Below, piece after piece: positions 5,746 to 7,499 of a stretch of DNA of 7,499 bases. The notes below the pieces were generated by a model that searched no databases, was not told where the DNA came from, and saw only the letters and a program-made list of their open reading frames with translations. The position numbers were made by a program, and so were the translations under genes. Origin of the DNA: Hyphomicrobiaceae bacterium (GTDB lineage Bacteria; Pseudomonadota; Alphaproteobacteria; Rhizobiales; Hyphomicrobiaceae); the NCBI GenBank assembly GCA_021775715.1, contig JAJFHI010000333.1, positions 1-7,499 of the forward strand. The letters are read 5' to 3'. Each line of letters opens with the position of its first letter. Position 1 is the stretch's first letter.

Positions 5746-7206
5746 ATGACCACGACAGATTGGTTGGTTATCGGTGGGTATGGCGTTGCGTTGTTGGTGA
5801 TTGGATTGTTTGCGGGCGGCAAGTCCGATGATGATACCGAATACTTTCTCGCTGGCCGCACACAGGGCTGGGCGCCGGTCGCAGCGTCAACGTGGGCGAC
5901 CAAGCTTTCAGCGCTGACGTTCATCGGCGTGCCGGGTGCAGCCATGTCGGGAAATTTCGCTTATCTCCAATTGTGGTTTGGCTCGTTTCTGGCGGCCTAT
6001 CTGGTGGCCGTGGTCTTCATCCCTGAGTTCTATCGCCTGCGCGTTGCGACCGTTTATGAATACCTCGGCCAACGTATCGGACCGCGGACGCGAACCAGCG
6101 GCACCTTGGTTTTTATCGCAAGCCGCTGTCTGGCAAGTGCCGTCAGGCTGGCGGGATGTGCGATCGCGGTATCAGTATTCTTCGACCTGTCGTTGAACTT
6201 CGCGGTTTTCTTGATTGCCGGAATTGCCGCGCTTTACGTTTTGTCGGGCGGGCTTCGTGCCGTCATCTGGACCGACGTCCTGCAACTCGTCCTGTTCCTT
6301 GCAGGCGCCACCTTGGCGATCCTCTTCGTAGCCTTAAAAATGCCGGACGGTATCGCGCAGATCATCGAGATCGGCAATGCAAGCGACAAATTCCGGGTCT
6401 TCGATTTCAGTTTTGATCCGGCAAGCGCGACGACGTTTTGGACCGGTAATTTGTTCGCCGTTGTTTTGGGCGTTGCAACGGGTGCTGCAGATCAGGACAT
6501 CGCCCAACGCGCACTCGCCTGCCCGACAGCGGGCAAAGCTCGGTTTGCAGTTATCGTTGCCGGTGCCGCCGACCTTATCAGCACATTTCTATTTCTCAGC
6601 GTCGGTGCCGCCGTTTTTGCCTATTACCAGACCTTTCCGCAGGATGCTGTTGGTGCCCTGATGGCGGAGAACCGTTTTGACTATGTCTTCCCACACTTCA
6701 TTCGCCACGAACTTCCAGCAGGTCTTCGGGGCGCCTTGATCGCAGCGTTGTTTGCAGCCGCCATGTCATCGCTGGATTCCGCACTCTCTGGCCTCGCTTC
6801 GTCGGCGTATTTTGATCTGGGTGTCGGATCGAAGAACACGTCCGGCGCCACGCACCCTCTCGTTGGCCCCCGCTTGTTGGTTGTCGTGTTTGCAGTGATC
6901 CTGGCCGTCATTGCGATTGGCTTTGGATCGCAACCCTCGATCCTTTGGTTCGGGTTACAGATCATGGGCTACACGTATGGCGGCTTGCTCGGCCTCTTTG
7001 TACTTGCCGCGCTTCTTCACAAATACGCCGATGACACATCCTGCGTGATAGCTGTCTATTCCAGCATCTTTATCGTTCTCGCCGCCACTCAATGGGCCGG
7101 CGCACCGTGGCCGTGGGCCGTCATCATCGGCGTCTGTTGGACGATTTCTTCCGCGCTTGTACTCGGCGCACTACGCAAGAATCACCTGTCCATGGTAGAG
7201 CGGTAA
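5746..7206 (+). CDS. Sodium:solute symporter family (SSS) transporter
   Basis: This inner-membrane carrier of the SSS family couples sodium entry to import of a sugar, amino acid, acid or similar solute. It has 486 residues, with about 13 hydrophobic segments expected. Family marks are YFLAGRTQGW at 33-42, the LTFIGVPG turn at 57-64, the very typical GGLRAVIWTDVLQ at 168-180, DQDIAQRALA at 249-258, and AAAMSSLDSALSGLASS at 337-353, whose serines correspond to the Na2 sodium site in relatives. No histidine-kinase or other regulatory extension is present. ATG 5746 is the first good start; a loose GAGCGAG (5733-5739) lies ahead and an in-frame stop at 5671 limits extension. The gene is clearly richer in G and C at third positions than genes to its left. 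The secreted-protein gene begins 77 bases downstream on the same strand. Substrate cannot be read from sequence. Confidence 0.93.
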   Translation: MTTTDWLVIGGYGVALLVIGLFAGGKSDDDTEYFLAGRTQGWAPVAASTWATKLSALTFIGVPGAAMSGNFAYLQLWFGSFLAAYLVAVVFIPEFYRLRVATVYEYLGQRIGPRTRTSGTLVFIASRCLASAVRLAGCAIAVSVFFDLSLNFAVFLIAGIAALYVLSGGLRAVIWTDVLQLVLFLAGATLAILFVALKMPDGIAQIIEIGNASDKFRVFDFSFDPASATTFWTGNLFAVVLGVATGAADQDIAQRALACPTAGKARFAVIVAGAADLISTFLFLSVGAAVFAYYQTFPQDAVGALMAENRFDYVFPHFIRHELPAGLRGALIAALFAAAMSSLDSALSGLASSAYFDLGVGSKNTSGATHPLVGPRLLVVVFAVILAVIAIGFGSQPSILWFGLQIMGYTYGGLLGLFVLAALLHKYADDTSCVIAVYSSIFIVLAATQWAGAPWPWAVIIGVCWTISSALVLGALRKNHLSMVER

Positions 7207-7283
7207 TTGACACATATCGCCGTGATGTTGCCAACAAACCAGTCCACCGTGCGCCATCTCATTCAAACATCCGAGGCCTTTCT

Positions 7284-7499
7284 TTGCGCTGGTTGAACCC
7301 TCTTTTTGTGATCCCCACTATTGTTGTCGCGTCGGCCACCGCCACGGCCCAAGAGGCCGCCCCCGAATTGATCGCCGAGCCCCGCATGGTAACCTCACCT
7401 ATGCCGTCACTGAAAATCACACCCGCTCAAGCGACGATGGTTGGCCGCCAGGTCTGGCGCAATGAAACGGGTGGCGACCGCGATGCAATCACATCATGG
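7284..7499 (+). CDS. Secreted protein with TTG start, N-terminal 72 residues (cut by right edge)
   Basis: A frame open to the window end starts at TTG 7284, with GAGG (7273-7276) seven bases ahead; no ATG in frame gives the signal peptide. Residues 1-23 form a signal peptide (RWLNPLFVIPTIVVASATATA) with cleavage near ATA|QE. The mature part begins with an acidic, Pro-rich linker and reaches VGRQVWRNETGGDRDAITSW at the edge. That last motif resembles, from memory, the start of a widespread uncharacterised exported family, but I would not name it. It likely forms an operon with the symporter 77 bases upstream, as no terminator lies between them, so it may process or bind the imported solute. 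Confidence 0.7.
   Translation, partial: MRWLNPLFVIPTIVVASATATAQEAAPELIAEPRMVTSPMPSLKITPAQATMVGRQVWRNETGGDRDAITSW

Noticed and set aside
5562..5945. 127-codon minus-strand frame
   Set aside because: Most of it is antisense to the N-terminus of the symporter, it has no ribosome site, and its sequence is low-complexity and Ser/Thr/Pro-rich.
1..7499. CRISPR array, tRNA, rRNA, insertion sequence or phage genes
   Set aside because: No regularly spaced repeats, cloverleaf-like sequence, transposase frame or terminal inverted repeats were seen on either strand.

Overview
The window looks like ordinary chromosomal DNA of a bacterium that oxidises alcohols in its periplasm. A PQQ-dependent dehydrogenase beside a SoxYZ-like carrier, followed by a carboxylate transporter operon, would suit a proteobacterium, most likely an alphaproteobacterium. 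This assignment is an inference from gene content only. No rRNA, tRNA, CRISPR array, IS element or origin was seen.

Layout. (1) Bases 1-795, minus strand: the first 265 residues of a secreted PQQ-dependent alcohol dehydrogenase of the methanol/ethanol type, cut by the left edge. (2) Bases 796-1442: a 647-bp divergent control region with a good minus-strand promoter, a palindromic operator and several inverted repeats. (3) Bases 1443-2297, plus strand: an exported SoxY-SoxZ fusion of the kind linked to quinoprotein dehydrogenases. (4) A bidirectional terminator at 2348-2377. (5) Bases 2409-2816, minus: an unrecognised small secreted protein with four cysteines. (6) Bases 3056-4917, minus: a two-gene unit made of a tautomerase-superfamily protein carrying every active-site residue I know for malonate semialdehyde decarboxylase (MSAD), followed by an AtoE-type short-chain fatty acid transporter. 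(7) Bases 4918-5745: an 828-bp region with no convincing gene, holding a second copy of the operator and two smaller dyads. (8) Bases 5746-7206, plus: a sodium:solute symporter in visibly more GC-rich DNA. (9) From 7284, plus: a secreted protein starting at TTG and cut by the right edge.

How the parts may work together. The dehydrogenase and the SoxYZ-like protein form a divergent pair and probably act in the same periplasmic oxidation system. The operator ATTAGTGATCAWWTGATCA lies just downstream of the dehydrogenase promoter. It recurs, in the opposite orientation, upstream of the decarboxylase/transporter operon next to a TTGACA box. This suggests one regulator controls both units: an alcohol is oxidised outside the cell, the resulting short acid is imported, and a 3-oxo acid is decarboxylated inside. 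The symporter and the gene after it look like a separate transcription unit, perhaps joined here by a past rearrangement. No regulator gene is visible in the window.
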